A DNA stretch of 64,000 bases from Tetrahymena elliotti 4EA (Eukaryota > Ciliophora > Oligohymenophorea > Hymenostomatida > Tetrahymenidae): the NCBI GenBank assembly GCA_000231825.2, contig JH720295.1, forward strand, positions 1,647,755 through 1,711,754, in the 5' to 3' direction. This document shows, one piece after another, positions 1 to 12,961 of this stretch (positions within the stretch are counted from its first letter, which is position 1; each line of letters starts with the position of its first letter). The notes beneath the pieces were generated by a model. The model saw only the letters and a program-made list of their open reading frames with translations, searched no databases and was not told where the DNA came from. A program made the translations under genes and the position numbers.

Positions 1-1470
1 TTTGACTCTTAGCCTAATGTAAAATAGTTTTCTATTATTAATTATTAATTAAGAGTTTTTGAATTATTGAAGAAATTAATTTAGTAGTAAATGGTTGACA
101 AATTTATTTGAGTTTACTTGATACTTGGCTCATTGATTAATTTTCATTTGCTGCTATTTTCAAATTTATTGTTTTTTGATCTTTTACTCATTCTTTCAAT
201 ATTTCTTTTATTTAATATTTGTTTTTAAAATTTTTTATTAGAGAATGTAATATAGGTGAAAATGGAGCATAAGAATTAGGATAGAACTTAGCAAAATGCT
301 CTAACCTCTAAACCTTGACTCTTAAACTTAGGTAAATTATTAATTTTTGAATAAATAAAGATTTTTATACAAGATTAATTCATTTAGGTTTACTTTTGTA
401 TCTTTTTCTCAATCTTTCAATATTTATTTTTAAATTTTTTAAAAGGAATAATAAAATAAATGAAACTGCGACATAAGCATTAGGATCTGCCATAGCATAA
501 TGCTCTAATCTCTAAATTTTAACTTTAGACCTTAGGTAAATTATCCATTTTTTAATAAATAAAGGCTTAAATTTATGATCTACATACTGAACAATTTATT
601 TGGGTTTACTTGAAATTTAGATCACTCATCAACTTTTATGTTTTTTTAAAATTTAATTATCATTTTTATCTTTTTCTCACTCTTTCAATATCTTAATATT
701 CATATTTATTTTTATAATTTTAAAAGTGATAATCGTATTGGGGGTATTGGAGCAAAAAAATTAGGATCAGAATTAGCAGAATGCCAAAATCTCTAAACGT
801 TAATTCTTAGTCTTTGGTAAAACTAGTTTTTAAAACTTTTGAATTGATAAAATCATTAATTTATGAGTGGCTGGCAAATTAATAAAGTCTTACTTGATAT
901 TTGGCTCATTAATTCACCGAATTTAATTTGTTATTTTCACATTCCATTCATATTTTTATCTTTTTCTCATTCAATATTTGCTTTTATAAAAGTGATAATA
1001 GAATTAGTGGAAATAGTTCATAAGGATTAGCATCTTTACATTTTTTCTCTTTCTCACTCTTTCAAAATTTATTTATTAAATATTTATAATTTTTAAAAAG
1101 TTGGAATAAAATTGGTGAAGAGGGTACATAAGGATTAGGTTCTAACTTATAAAAATGTTCTAATCTCTAAACATTGAAACTTCAACTCTAGTAAAAAAAA
1201 ATTTTCCAATATTAATTAAGTATTAGAATAAATAAAGACTTTAATGAGGACTGGCTAACTAATTTAATAATATTTGGCTCATTCATTAATTTTTGTATGT
1301 TATTTTAAAATTTTTTTAGCTATTTTTTTTTTCATTTTTTTTCATACTTTTGATATTTTAGTTATTTTATCGATATTTATATTTTAAAAGTAACAAAGTT
1401 GGTGAAATGAGGATAAAAAAATTAAATTTATTCAAAATAAAAAAATTAGTTTAATTATAAATTGAGTTTT
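1..1470. repeat. Degenerate tandem repeats, intergenic
   Basis: No coding potential is visible. A loosely conserved unit recurs four to five times at roughly 200-360 bp spacing. Its landmarks are a 'cataag(a/g/c)attagg' motif, then 'aatgctctaa(c/t)ctctaaa', then a 'ctta..taaa' stretch, followed by 'tttttctcactctttcaatat'. The landmarks occur near 268-340, 470-545, 750-830, 1018-1080 and 1125-1200. The units are too diverged for recent expansion. The array probably continues beyond the left edge. Whether it is a centromere-like, IES-like or inert repeat cannot be judged from this window. Confidence 0.6.
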
Positions 1471-2004
1471 GAAATACCTATTACATACTAATGAAAGAAG
1501 CTCAATGATGCTTTTTAAAATTATTAAAAGAAGAATGAATAAATATATTTTTTTGTGAAAACTTGTTTTTTTTTACTTGCAGCTTAACTATTAAGCTAAT
1601 AATCACTATATGAAACATTTTTTTTGTTATGTATTAATTAGATTTGGATAAATTTTGTATTTATTTAAATTCTTATTATCTATTAAGATTTGATTTTTTT
1701 TTATTCGAAGCTATTTATACTTCAAATTTAATCTTCTTACTTAAAATCAACATAAAATAATTATTATCAAACAAATTAATAATATATTTTATATTTTCAT
1801 ATTAATTTATAGATTGCACTATTAACTAAGTTAGCAAAAGATAAAAAGATTGAGATAGAAAAGTATATTTTAAATGATAGTTTTTAATTACATACAAAGC
1901 GTTTAATATAAATAATTGAAGTTTGAAATATTTTTAAATTTATTAAATTTTAAAACAAATAATAAATATGTGTATTAATTTTTTCCAGTAAAGCATCTAA
2001 ATAA
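1471..2004. other. AT-rich intergenic spacer
   Basis: No open frame with coding-like composition, RNA gene or repeat is visible. It lies downstream of the 3' end of the first of three tandem paralogues. Confidence 0.5.
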
Positions 2005-3249
2005 TCAGATTGAAATGACTCTATAACTAGATTAAAGTTGCTATTTTTATTTAAGGTTTTCAATGTTAAGATCATAATATTTTTCTAAGAAGGCTTAAGA
2101 ATGTATTGAATATTCAACATCTTCAAACTGATATGAGAGCTCTTTTCTAATAAAATCCTCATAGGATAGTTTAGATTTGCCAGCTAGACTTTATCTATAA
2201 AAAATAAGTTGATTTAAATCATGCATATCTACATCTATTTCTGTTACTAGAAAGTAGTATTCATTAAAACCTTCTAAAATTTCACTGTTAGGAAATAGCT
2301 TGCTATAGTGTTTTGTTTTAAAAAGCAATTTGATAGAAAAACCATCAAATGTAACAACTTCAGAACTATAACAAATACTTTCTTCTCTTAAGAAATTTTA
2401 CATGAAAAATAAACTTTAATTTGTGATGTCTACTTTATTAGATAATAAATCTATTTATTTACCTCTAAGTATAATTTATGATAAAGTTTCTGAATCAATT
2501 CCTAAAAGATCTAAATATGACTTGGAAAATCCATAATTTTACAAATCAAAGCCATTATGCTTCTAGCTTAATCTAGCGATTTAATAACTAAACATTTAAT
2601 TATTATTATGATTTAGTTATTACAAAAATAGCATGCACATTTATTAAAATCTCTTAAATTCTTCTTCTTTTTATTCAAACAAAAATTCAGAAGCATATTA
2701 TTTAGAATAATAAGAAACTAATTATTCAAGATTAGATTCACAAAAATCAAATAATTCTTTAACAAATTAATGCTAAATATTTGGGATGTAGTGAAGAAAC
2801 TACAGAGCATATTGATGTCCATTTAAAACTAAATTTTATTTGCTTTATTATTTTATATTGATTAACCCATAGTTTATTGAGAAATCTTATATTTAGAAAG
2901 ACTCATATTAATTAAAACCAAAGCACACTTAATAAATAGATAAAAAGTGCCTAATAACTCCATCACTAGTTATTTAAAGTCCTCTATAAATCTCTATTTA
3001 AAAATTTTATGTATTTTGTATTGGTCTTATCACAAATTAAACTTATTTAAAGTCTTCATTAGTAGTTTATTTAAAATTCTTCAGCTTTGAAGCACATTTA
3101 TTTTTTTTATCATTTTTTGAAAGGGTAGTAGCTTAATCATTACAAGATGACTGAGATGTTGAAATACATTCAGCTTATTAATCTTGTTAAGATATTATCA
3201 TTTTGCTTTATTAATAATAAAGGTCTTCCTCTGATAAAAAATTAGACAT
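2005..3249 (-). CDS. Ciliate family protein, tandem copy 1 (414 aa)
   Basis: This single-exon gene of 415 codons including TGA uses many TAA/TAG glutamines. I do not recognise the family. The frame was chosen because differences among the three copies fall mainly at synonymous third positions in it. A second frame is also open over part of the gene in copies 1 and 2 but not in copy 3. The N-terminal third is Ser/Gln/Lys-rich. A conserved segment (about residues 95-230) includes TSDGVIR and the IPNIQHQ block. It is followed by NYGFSKSYLDLLGID (near 235), then TFDGF, EYYFLVTEIDVD and DLNQLIFYRQ. The later blocks look faintly like a PAS or other small sensory fold, but that is only an impression. 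The start at 3249 (MSNFLSEEDLYY) is unique to this copy. The ATG at 3201 aligns with the starts of the other two copies. Confidence 0.72.
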
Positions 3250-4105
3250 TCCTTTTTGATTAAAATAAATAGCTAGATTATTTTCAATTTTTGTTTTATT
3301 TGATTGATTTTTTAAACAAATTTTCTTGATGCTTATTAATTAAAAATAACTAAACTAAAAATTCATTACTAAATTAATTATCATCTCATATTTTATCAAA
3401 GTTTACTTAGTTTTTCCATTTAATTACACTTCTCCAATTTATATTAAAAATTTGTAAATTGAAACAAAAAATGACCTTTTACTTTAATTTCTAGAATTGA
3501 TCTCGAAATACGGAGTTATTTTTTTTTCCTGTTTTTTTGAAATTTTGATAATTCTGCGATTTTTCTACAAATTAGTAAAAATTAACCAGAATAAAATTCT
3601 AAACTTTTTAATTATTTATGAATATAAATCAGATCAAAAATATTTATTAAAAAGTTTAATATACTTCTTCCTTGACAAACAAAAAATGTATTTTTATTGG
3701 ACCTGTTATTTTCACAAGAAATTAGTTCAAATTTAATAAAATTTTCATCATTAAAATCATTAATGAAAATTGTAATAATTGAGGTTTTTATATTTATCGA
3801 ATGTTAATTTAATTGATTGCCTCGTATTTAAACTGGGAAATTTAATTCTTCTATTTTTATTAAGTATTATTCTTATTACCAACACAAATATTTACAATTA
3901 TTATCTTACAAAATTTATGAATTAGCCTATTTTTGTATAAGTAAGTGATACATATTACACATAAACAGTTAGTTATTTATCATAAAAACTATGAAGAAGT
4001 GAAATGAAATAGAAAGAAAAATAATGAGTATTTATATAAAAAGATATAATATTTTTAATTATATTCAAGGATTATTTGTACCAAATATAATTTTAATCAG
4101 AATAA
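3250..4105. other. Intergenic spacer, partly duplicated
   Basis: No gene was found. The segment near 3925-3985, ending in a 'tttttgtataagtaa(g/a)tgatacat' motif, recurs at about 5753-5810 in the next spacer. The duplicated unit therefore included flanking DNA as well as the gene. Confidence 0.5.
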
Positions 4106-5302
4106 TCAATTTTAAATTACTCTAAAACCTGATTACAATTATTATTTTTATTCAAGATTCTATATATTTAAATTGTAGTATTTCTCTAAGAAAGCTTAAG
4201 AATATATTGAATACTCAACATCTTCAAACTTGTATGAGAGCTCTTTTTTAATGAAATCCTCATAAGATAGTTTAGAATTATTAGTTATTCTTTATCTATA
4301 AAAAATTAGCTGATTTAAATCATTAATATCTATATCTATTTCTGTTATTAAAAAGTAGTACTCTGTTATGCCCTCTATGATTTCAGGATTAGGAAATAGA
4401 TTACCATAATTTGTTGTTTTAAAATATAGTCTAATAGGAAATCCATCAAATGTAGTAATTTCTGTCACATGAATGTCTCTTCCATCTTTTTTCATATTTG
4501 AGAGGGAAGATAAACTTTAGTTTGAGATATCTGCTTTTCTAGGTAATAAATCTATTTATTTACCTCTAAGTATAATTTATGACAAAGTTTATGAATCGAT
4601 TCCTAAAAGGTCTAAGTAAGATTTTGAAAATCCATAGTTTTACAAATCTGCACCTTTATATTTTTTGGTTTATCTGGCTATTTAGTATGTAAACATTTAA
4701 TTATTATTCTATTTATATAGTTATTACAAAAATAACATGCACATGTGCTAAAATCTTTAAAATTCTTCTTCCTTTTACTGATGTTAGAATTCAGATTATT
4801 TAGAATAATAATTCTTTATTTTCTCAGCATTATATTCACAAATACTAAGTACTTCTTTAGCAAGTTAATGCTAGATATTTGGGATATGATTTAGAAACTA
4901 CAAAGCATATTAACTCCCACTTAAAGTTAAATTTTCTTTACCATATTATTTGATATTTATTAGCCCGCAACTATCTTATAAATCCTCAATTTAAAAAGAA
5001 TCATACTGATTAAATCCAAAGCAAAATGAATAAATAGATAAAAAATACCTAACAACACCATCGCTAGTTATCTAAAGTCCTCTAAAAATTTCAATTTAAA
5101 AATTTTAAGTATTATGTAAAGGTTTTATCATAAATTATACTTAAGTGGGCTCTTAATTTGTAGTTTATTTAAAATTCATTATTTTTTATTCATAACACTG
5201 TTTTTGTTTATCTTTTTTAGGGATATCAGCAACTTAATAATCACTAGAGAATAGATATGTTGAATTACTTTCACCTTGTTAGGGATGTTATGACATTAGC
5301 AT
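4106..5302 (-). CDS. Ciliate family protein, tandem copy 2 (398 aa)
   Basis: This paralogue of the copies at 2005-3249 and 5984-7186 lies on the same strand and is a single exon of 399 codons including TGA. It shares the conserved blocks RGLQITSDGVV, CFGFNQYDSFQ, NYGFSKSYLDLLGID, ITTFDGF and the C-terminal DLNQLIFYRQ, KYEDF-type and QAFLEKYY stretches. I chose the ATG at 5302 because it matches the start of copy 3. Upstream sequence still resembles the extra N-terminus of copy 1 but is thrown out of frame by a length change in an A-run and lacks the upstream ATG. It is closer to copy 3 than to copy 1. Function is unknown. Confidence 0.7.
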
Positions 5303-5983
5303 TTTTTCTTTCAGCGAAAAAGATTCTTCTACTTTTTGATAAAAAATTAAGTGTTTTGTTTTAATTAAAAATAATAAGCAAAATGATTCCCAATATTTTT
5401 TAGTTAAATTTCACATAATATTGATGTATCGATATTCAATCAAATCAAACTTAAAATCATAGCTAAATTAATTATTTTTTTAAAAAATCAAAATTGACTA
5501 AATCTATCAAAATAGATCTAATAGATTTTTCATTTAAAAAATATAATCGCCTTAAAACTTTTATTTCCATAATTTATAGATTTAAAAAATTTACTCCCTT
5601 GATTTTTCTAATGTAAAATTTTTAGTTTAAAAAAAAGGTTCAAAATTTTTAATATGTTTTCATCATTTTTTATGTTTGATAAAAGTATAATCTATTTTTT
5701 ACTAATCATCAGGAAAATTTTTCTAAATCATTATAGAACTAAATTAATGATTTAGTCTATTTTTGTATAAGTAAATGATACATAATACACTTATTTATTC
5801 TGAAAATTATGATGGAGTTACATAAAAAAGAAGATATTTGAAATATTTAAGTAAATTTTAAATCTAAAAGTAGATTTTAATAAAATAAATGAATAATGAT
5901 ATGTTTTTCTAAAAATATAATATTATTTTTAATTATTTTCTTGAATTGTTTGCTTGAAGGATAAGTAAGTGTAGTAAGTATAA
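5303..5983. other. Intergenic spacer with duplicated flank
   Basis: Very AT-rich, with no gene seen. It contains the second copy of the 'tttttgtataagtaa' flank motif (about 5753-5810), marking the boundary of the roughly 1.9-2.1 kb duplicated unit. Confidence 0.5.
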
Positions 5984-7186
5984 TCAATTTTAAATAACTC
6001 TAAAACCCGATTGTTGTTATTGTTATTATTATTAAAGATTCTATATATTTAGATTGTAGTATTTCTCTAAGAAGACTTAAGAATGTATTGAATACTCAAC
6101 ATCTTCAAACTAGTATGAGAGCTCTTTTTTAATAAAATCCTCATAAGATAGTTTAGATTGACCAACTATTCTTTATCTATAAAAAATAAGCTGATTTAAA
6201 TCATTAATATCGATATCTATTTCTGTTATTAAAAAATAGTACTCTCTTCCACCTTCTAAAACTTCAGGATTAGGAAATAATTTGCCATAATTTTTTGTTT
6301 GAAAATACAATCGAACAACAAACCCATCAAATGTAGTAATTTCAGTGGTATGACTATCTCTTTCTTCTTTTTTCATATTTGAGAGGGAAGATAAACTTTA
6401 GTTTGAGATATCTGATTTTTTTGGTAATAAATCTATTTATTTACCTCTAAGTATAATTTATGACAAAGTTTATGAATCAATTCCTAAAAGATCTAAGTAA
6501 GATTTTGAAAATCCATAGTTTTACAAATCTATGCCATTATATTTTTTGCTTAATCTAACAATTTAGTAAGTAAACATTTAATTGCTATTTTATTTATAAA
6601 GTTATTATAAAAATAGCATACACATTTGTTAAAATCTTTAAAATTCTTCTTCCTTTTATTGATATAAGAATTCAGAGGCTTCTTACTTAGAAAAATAATT
6701 CTTTAATTTTTCTGCGTTATATTCACAAATACCAAGTACTTCTTTAGCAAGTTAATGCTAGATATTTGGGATAAGGTCAAGAAACTATAAAGCATACTAA
6801 CTCCCACTCAAAATTAAATTTTCTTTACCATATTATTTGATATTTATTAGGCCGCAATTATCTTATAAATCCTCAATTTAAAAAGAGTCATACTAGTTAA
6901 ATCCAAAGCAAAATGAATAAATAGATAAAAAATACCTAACAACACCATCGCAAGTTATCTAAAGTCCTCTATAAATCTCAATTTAAAAATTTTCAGTATG
7001 TAAAGGTTTTATCATAAATTATACTTAAGTGAGCTGTTAATTAGTAGTTTATTTAAAATTCTTTATTTTTTATTCATAACAGTGTTTTTGTTTATGTTTT
7101 TTAGTGAGATTAACAACTTAATAATCACTAGAGAATAGAGATGTTGAAATACTTTCACCTTGTTAAGGATGTTAAGATATTAGCAT
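5984..7186 (-). CDS. Ciliate family protein, tandem copy 3 (400 aa)
   Basis: This is the third paralogue, one exon of 401 codons including TGA, on the same strand and spacing as copies 1 and 2. It carries the same order of blocks: N-terminal Ser/Lys-rich region, RGLQIT(C)DGVV, IPNIQHQ, NYGFSKSYLDLLGID, TTFDGF, EYYFLITEIDIDIND and LNQLIFYRQ. In this copy the competing frame is closed by a TGA, which settles the choice of frame for the whole family. Sequence upstream of 7186 stays open and matches the first residues of copy 1 (NFLSVEDL), but no in-frame ATG precedes it, so I used the ATG at 7186. The gene appears intact. Confidence 0.7.
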
Positions 7187-8104
7187 TTTTTGTTAGAACC
7201 AAAAAAGGTCTTCTACTGATAAAAAATTAGGTTTTTCCTTTTGATTAAATAAATAGCAAAATTATTTTCAATTATTCTTTTAATTAAATTCCACATAACA
7301 TTGATGCACATATATATTCAATCAAATCAAACTTAAAATCAAAATTGACTTTTTTTAGCGTTGACTTTAAACCTGTCAAAATAGATCATTCATTTTAAAA
7401 ATATAATCACCTTAAAACTTTTATTTCCAGAATTTATCCAGAAAAAAATTTACTCCTGTAATTTTTCTACCAAAACAATTATTAATTTGGTCTGTTCTGT
7501 TGAATCGAGACCCAATTTTTAAGGTATTGTGGTATCCATTTAAAATGAAAATGAAAACTTTAATTTTAAAAATATGTTTTATTTCAAAAACTCATACAAT
7601 TTTATAAATTAAAAATGATTTACTAATCTACTAAACAAATTTGTTAAAGAATTTAATTATTTAGGAGTAGTATTCAAGAAATTTAATTTCTGATTAACTA
7701 AAAATTAAACAAATAAATAAATCTTTTTTTTATCATTTCAATGAATTTTAAATTCATTTTCTATTCTAAATTTCAAGCATTTTTTTCATGATTCATTTTT
7801 TAGTAGCTCATTTCAATTCATAATTTAAAATATTTATTTCAGTATTTTTTTTATACAGATCAGAAAGTAAAGAATCGAAAACAAATTATGTCAAGGAACA
7901 AATATTATTAAAAAATATATTTGAAATTAAAAATGGAAGAAAGTATGAAAATGATTTATGAATCTCAAAAATGATTGTATAAATACTTATGTAAGCTTAG
8001 GAAATAAATTCTGAGAATAAATAATTTTTTTAATAAATATTTCTTTGACATATAAAAATATGAATGATTTAATATAGACAAGTATAAAAATATGTATTGA
8101 ATTA
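7187..8104. other. Intergenic spacer
   Basis: It separates the three-copy cluster from the PRP4 gene. A short, slightly more GC-rich patch lies near 7485-7550, but I found no open frame, RNA fold or repeat that I can support. Confidence 0.45.
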
Positions 8105-9736
8105 TCAAAAGTCTTTATATTCCCATAACATCCATTTTCTATCAAGTGATGTAGTGGCAAAATACTTTTGAGATTAATCTAATGTAACAGATGTGATTTT
8201 TGATTCGTGAGATTTATAAGTTTTAGCTAGAGAGAAATCTTTAGCATTCCAAAGCTTGAGAGTATTGTCATAACTTACAGATACAAAATAATTACTACCG
8301 TTTTTCTAAAATTTAACATCGCTAATAAGTTTAAGATGACCAGGTAGAGTATGCATGCAAGCCCTTCTTCTTATATCAAATACTCTAAGAGTGTTATCTT
8401 CACTACCAGTAACAAATTAGAAACCATTTTCTGAAAAATCAGCTGCTAAAATACCTTTAACGTGATATCCAGAAAAAGGGAGAATACCCTTTCCTGTTCT
8501 TAAATCCCAAATCATTCCATATCCAGAGAGATCTCCTGTAAATATAAGAGAACCATCAGGATGAAGAGCATTTGCATATACTCCTTTAGTATGGCCAGTT
8601 TAAACAAAAATTTCTTTTTAACGTTCTATGTCCCAAAAACGCCAAGTCATATCATGGGAAGTTGAGAAAAGATATTTTCCTGTTTAATGGTAAGAAAGTC
8701 TATTAACTCTATCTTCATGTCCACTTAAAACAATAGATTTTTACAATTCAGCAGTTGGATCCATAGTCCATAAACGAATATTTGTATCACTAGAGCCTGT
8801 AGCTAAATGCCCATATGAATTAGGACTCATGCTACTTGTTTCTGGGTTCCAAATAATATCATGAACCTTACTAAGATGGCCTTCTAATCTGCATTTTAAA
8901 TCTGAATTGGGAATATTCCAAATTTTAGATACACCAGAACCACCAGCTGTAGCCAATAAATCACATTCAGGAGAAAAAGCACCCCTTAAAACAATACTTG
9001 AATCAGCAAATTAACTAACACAGACATCAAATTTCATAGCCTTATTAAGTGAACTAATTTACTTCTTTTCTTCTACAAGTGGATCTTCTTCCATTCTACC
9101 AACTTTAGATTTATATACTCTACGAGAAGCTTTAAGAAGTGAGTAAGTTGCTATATCTTCTCTTATTTCTTTTAATTCTTTAAGACCTGGATAGTAGAAA
9201 TGTTCGTTTTCATCATTCTATTTTTGCTTTTCTTCTAACTTTATAAATTGAGGTAAATCACCATGCTCCATAATATATTCAGCTTAAACCTTTTTCAAAC
9301 GTTCTCTTCTGTCTGCATTATTTTCACCAAAGTAGCATATAGGATGACCTAATTATCTCAATCTATATTTTACTTCCTTATCATTTGTAGGCACAATCAT
9401 TGTAGATGCCTTTTTCTACAATTCTAACCTTCTCATATTTTCATCATGTCTTTTCTTTTCTTCTAATGCATGTTCTGATAACTCTAATACTTCTACTTAC
9501 ATTGAAGCTTGAGAGTTTACTTTATCTCTGTCTTAAAGAGATTTTAACTGCTTTCCTCCCAAACTTTTCTATTAACCTGCTTATTGCTATTATTAATTAT
9601 CTGAGCTAATATTAGACGGAGTAGAAGAAGGTTGCTTTTTTTCTTATTTTTACTTCTCTTCTTCAATTAATCTTTGTCTCTCTTATTCCTCAAGAGACCC
9701 ATAATAAATTCTCTCTTCTTGCTTATCTTAAGACAT
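8105..9736 (-). CDS. PRP4: U4/U6 snRNP protein PRP4 (WD40), 543 aa
   Basis: PRP4 is a component of the U4/U6 and U4/U6.U5 tri-snRNP required for pre-mRNA splicing. The N-terminal ~110 residues are Gln/Glu/Lys-rich. Around residues 115-165 lies the SFM (splicing factor motif) region with VPTNDKEVKYRLRQLGHPIC and FGENNADRRERL, which is diagnostic for PRP4. The C-terminal half is a WD40 propeller. Repeats end in signatures such as GVSKIWNI, NIRLWTMD, TWRFWDI, GMIWDLR, TLRVFDIRR, TLKLWNA and RKWMLWEY, with GH dipeptides at the expected spacing (GHLSKVHDI, GHEDRVNRL, GHTKGVY). The gene is one exon of 544 codons and needs the ciliate code. The start is the ATG of MSQDKQEER, and the stop follows WEYKDF. 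Length and domain order match the family, and it looks like a conserved single-copy gene. Confidence 0.95.
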
Positions 9737-10394
9737 GATACAATCAATAATTAAATATATTTTTATATAAATATAATCGATAGATTTTATTAAACTAAAT
9801 GTTAATTTTAAGTATTAGAAATTCAAAGCTAAACCAATTAAAACTAAAATTTGTATAAATTATTTATCAATAATTAAAAGTCAAAAGATTCGGCAAAAAA
9901 CATTAAATTTATTAGTATCTATAAATAAATTAATTATTCAGCTAGACAAACAACCTTTAATTTAAATAAATCATTCATTTCTTTTTTTTAAATAAAATGT
10001 AATACAACATATTTTGATAGAGATTTAAAACAATAAAAATATGAAAAAAATTAAAGAATTTCAACATCAAACACTCATAAATAAGTATTTTATTAAAATG
10101 AAAAAAGAAAAGATGAAAATACTCTTCCTAAAATAAATCTCATATTAATTTAATACTTATTTGTTTTGTTTTTTAAGATTGGTTATGTCATTTATTATAT
10201 TCTTTAAATTTTGTCTTTTGGGTATCAACACGAATATTTTATATTTACTTGAGGATTCTGATTAAAAAAAGCATTAAATATTAATTTGGTGGGAGGAATC
10301 TGATATATTAAAATTTTAATATTTTAATAAATACATAATATAAATTTTGTTAAAATTTGTTAATAAAATTATTTATTTTTTTGTTATTTAATAA
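9737..10394. other. Intergenic spacer
   Basis: AT-rich DNA between the start of PRP4 and the 3' end of the first MATE gene, both on the minus strand. No gene or repeat was seen. It presumably holds the PRP4 promoter. Confidence 0.45.
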
Positions 10395-12961
10395 TCAATT
10401 TTGTGGTTTAGAATTTTGGGAAATGTCTTCTTCAGTTATATCTTAAAGATTGTTTTTGCTTTGTTAGTCAGATAAATCTTCTAGGCTATTCTCTTTAATC
10501 TTATCAGATGAATTGATTGCATTTTATTTAAAAATAGAGGAGTTATGATCAAAATTACTACTCTCATTAATATTTTCTGAGTTAATAAGATTTGAATTAT
10601 TTTTGTTACTATTCTTGCTACTTAATTTGCCCATAAATGTATTGTTGCTTGTGTTATTTATTGTGCTATTATTTTCTTCCTTTTCTAATATAATTTAATT
10701 TGTATCATATTTATCTATTTGATTGCTTGATGGATGTTGAATAGCTTATTATTTTTCTTCTTTGTGCTTTATATCTTCTTCTGAATCAAAATATTAATCT
10801 TCATATTAAATTAAAGAATTATGTGATTTTATTCTTTCTAACATCATTCTTTTCCTTTCTTTTTCTTCCTTTTGTTTAAAGCTCTGCAAATCAATCAAAG
10901 ATTTTTCCCAATCTGAGAATCCTGTCCAAATAGCTTGAGAAAAATTAGCCATAAAAATAGAAGCTAGAATAGATAACCAAATACCGATAACACCACCATC
11001 AAGTAAGTAAGAGAATATTGATGCTAATATTTATCCTAATACAAGAAAAGACAATATAAAAATAATAGCTGCTATTTTCTATTTTCCTATTCCTCTTGTT
11101 ATTCCAACTATTCCTGCAAGTATAGCATCCATTGCCAAACAAGTAAGGAAAAGTCCATAGCTTTGCTATATAGCCTATTGAGTGGACTAATCGTTTGTGA
11201 AGGCTCTTGAAAATGGACCTCCAAGGAAAGCCATTGGAATCATAGTAATAAAAATATAAATAAATGTTATAAGAATGCCATATTTTGAATATTTCAATGA
11301 AGAAACTAAATCAGAAACAGCCATTTCTTAGTTAACTTGGCTTGTAATAGCAATAGATATTCCATAAGCTACTTAGTAATAAACTGTATTAAAAATATTA
11401 AAAATAATGTGAGCACTAAATTCACTGTCTGATAAATGAGTTGCCTAAAAAGTAAATAACTCATATCCTATCCATTCTAAAAATAGTAATCCTCCAATAG
11501 GTAAGCAAAATTTAGTTAATTCAGACCATCCTTTAAATGCTAATTTAGGGAATTTTAAATTAAAATTCTCTTCTTTTTTATTCTTGTAATAGAGGAGAGT
11601 AAATAGCATGAAGACGTTAATTGCTTCAATTACATCTCTAGCTAAGGCAGCACCAATTACTTCAGATTCAGAATCAATTTTAAAAATAAAAAGCCAGTTC
11701 CAAAAAACGGAAGATAAAGCAGCAAATGTAATAGAAATAAAAGCTAGAATTCCTTATTTTTTAGCTCTTAAAAAACCTTTAAGAATATTATAAATCCCAT
11801 TAAAGTAAAAAGCTGGTATTCCATATGTACAATATTAATAAGTATAGTTGCCTAATGATTTATTACCACTAATACCTTCTATTATTAATCCTGATAAAAA
11901 CATTAATAAGACAATAGGAATCATAGCTACAGTTACTATGACTATCCCTTTTTTAAATAAATTCAAAGCATGATTGATTCTATTTTTAAATAAAAATTAA
12001 AATATTTATTATATTCACTTGACTTTTTCTAATTTTATTCAAAACTTGTTTTTTTAATATAGCAATATGCAGTTAAAAAATAACAATTATTTTTTTAAAT
12101 AAGCATTTTATGATGTTAATTAAAGATTAGGGTTATTTATGGTATGGTATGTATTATTTAAATTTAATACAAAATAATTTTAAAACTTTAAAATGAATCC
12201 TACAAAAAAAAATAAAAGGGTATTGAAAATATCTAAAATGATAGATTTATTTACCTATCTTCTTAGATGGCTTGCATGACTAAAATTTGCAGACCCAATC
12301 CTAAGCCTCCAAATATAAATTCTATAAAGCAATTAGACCATACTATACCCATACCATAACCTCCAGTAGTAGCTGAATCATCAGAGGTACCAATAAAATG
12401 CAAAGATATAATAAAAGGAATCCACTCAAGTAGGAGAAATAAAGCACTTTAACCAGCAAGGAATAAAAGCTTTACAAAATAACTCTTTTTATTGTTTTAA
12501 TTTTTGGTATATGACAAAGCCCAGAAATCTGTATTCATAATATATGAAGTAGTTAGAGAAGTTTCACCTTGCGTAAAAATAGTGTGTTTAGATGTTGCAT
12601 TTTTTTCTCTATAATTATTTTCAAAGCTACCTCTTCCACTTCCTTTATCATCTGTTTAAATTTTGTATTCTTCTACACTTCCACTTTCACTCAAAGATTT
12701 CTTTTATGGTTTACCCAAAATTCTTTCAACATTTTTTATTCTTAATTCATCATTTTTTTTCTAATTCTTTGGATTATTATATTTTTATTCTTATTCCTGA
12801 TTAAAAGAATCATTTATGTATTACTCTAACTTTGTTTCTTTTTTTTGTTTGTTGTTAAATAAAGGTGGATTGTATAATCCTCTTCCAGAGCTCTCTCTTC
12901 CTGTAGAAGAAAATTCCTATTCTTTTGAGAGTAAATTATTTTAGTATTAAGCCAGATTCAT
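10395..12961 (-). CDS. MATE-family transporter 1 (763 aa, 2 exons)
   Basis: Members of this family export organic cations, drugs or metabolites in exchange for H+ or Na+. Exons are 12961-12255 and 11979-10395. The intron 11980-12254 starts GTAAAT, ends AG and interrupts the reading frame in phase 2. The ~200-residue N-terminal tail is Asn/Ser/Gln-rich. About 12 membrane segments follow, with family-typical features: a Glu in LLLEWIPF of the first helix, FYFNGIYNILKGFLRAKK between helices 5 and 6, GWSELTKFCLPIGGLLFLEW at the start of the second half, and GITRGIGKQ near helix 10. A ~190-residue acidic, Asn/Ser-rich C-terminal tail follows DWEKSL. Both tails are longer than in typical MATE proteins. 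A divergent paralogue lies directly upstream on the same strand. Substrate is unknown. Confidence 0.9.

Noticed and set aside
9406..9609. Plus-strand 67-codon frame inside PRP4
   Set aside because: It lies antisense to the SFM-proximal region of PRP4, which has strong domain support. Its hydrophobic content comes from antisense Lys/Glu codons.
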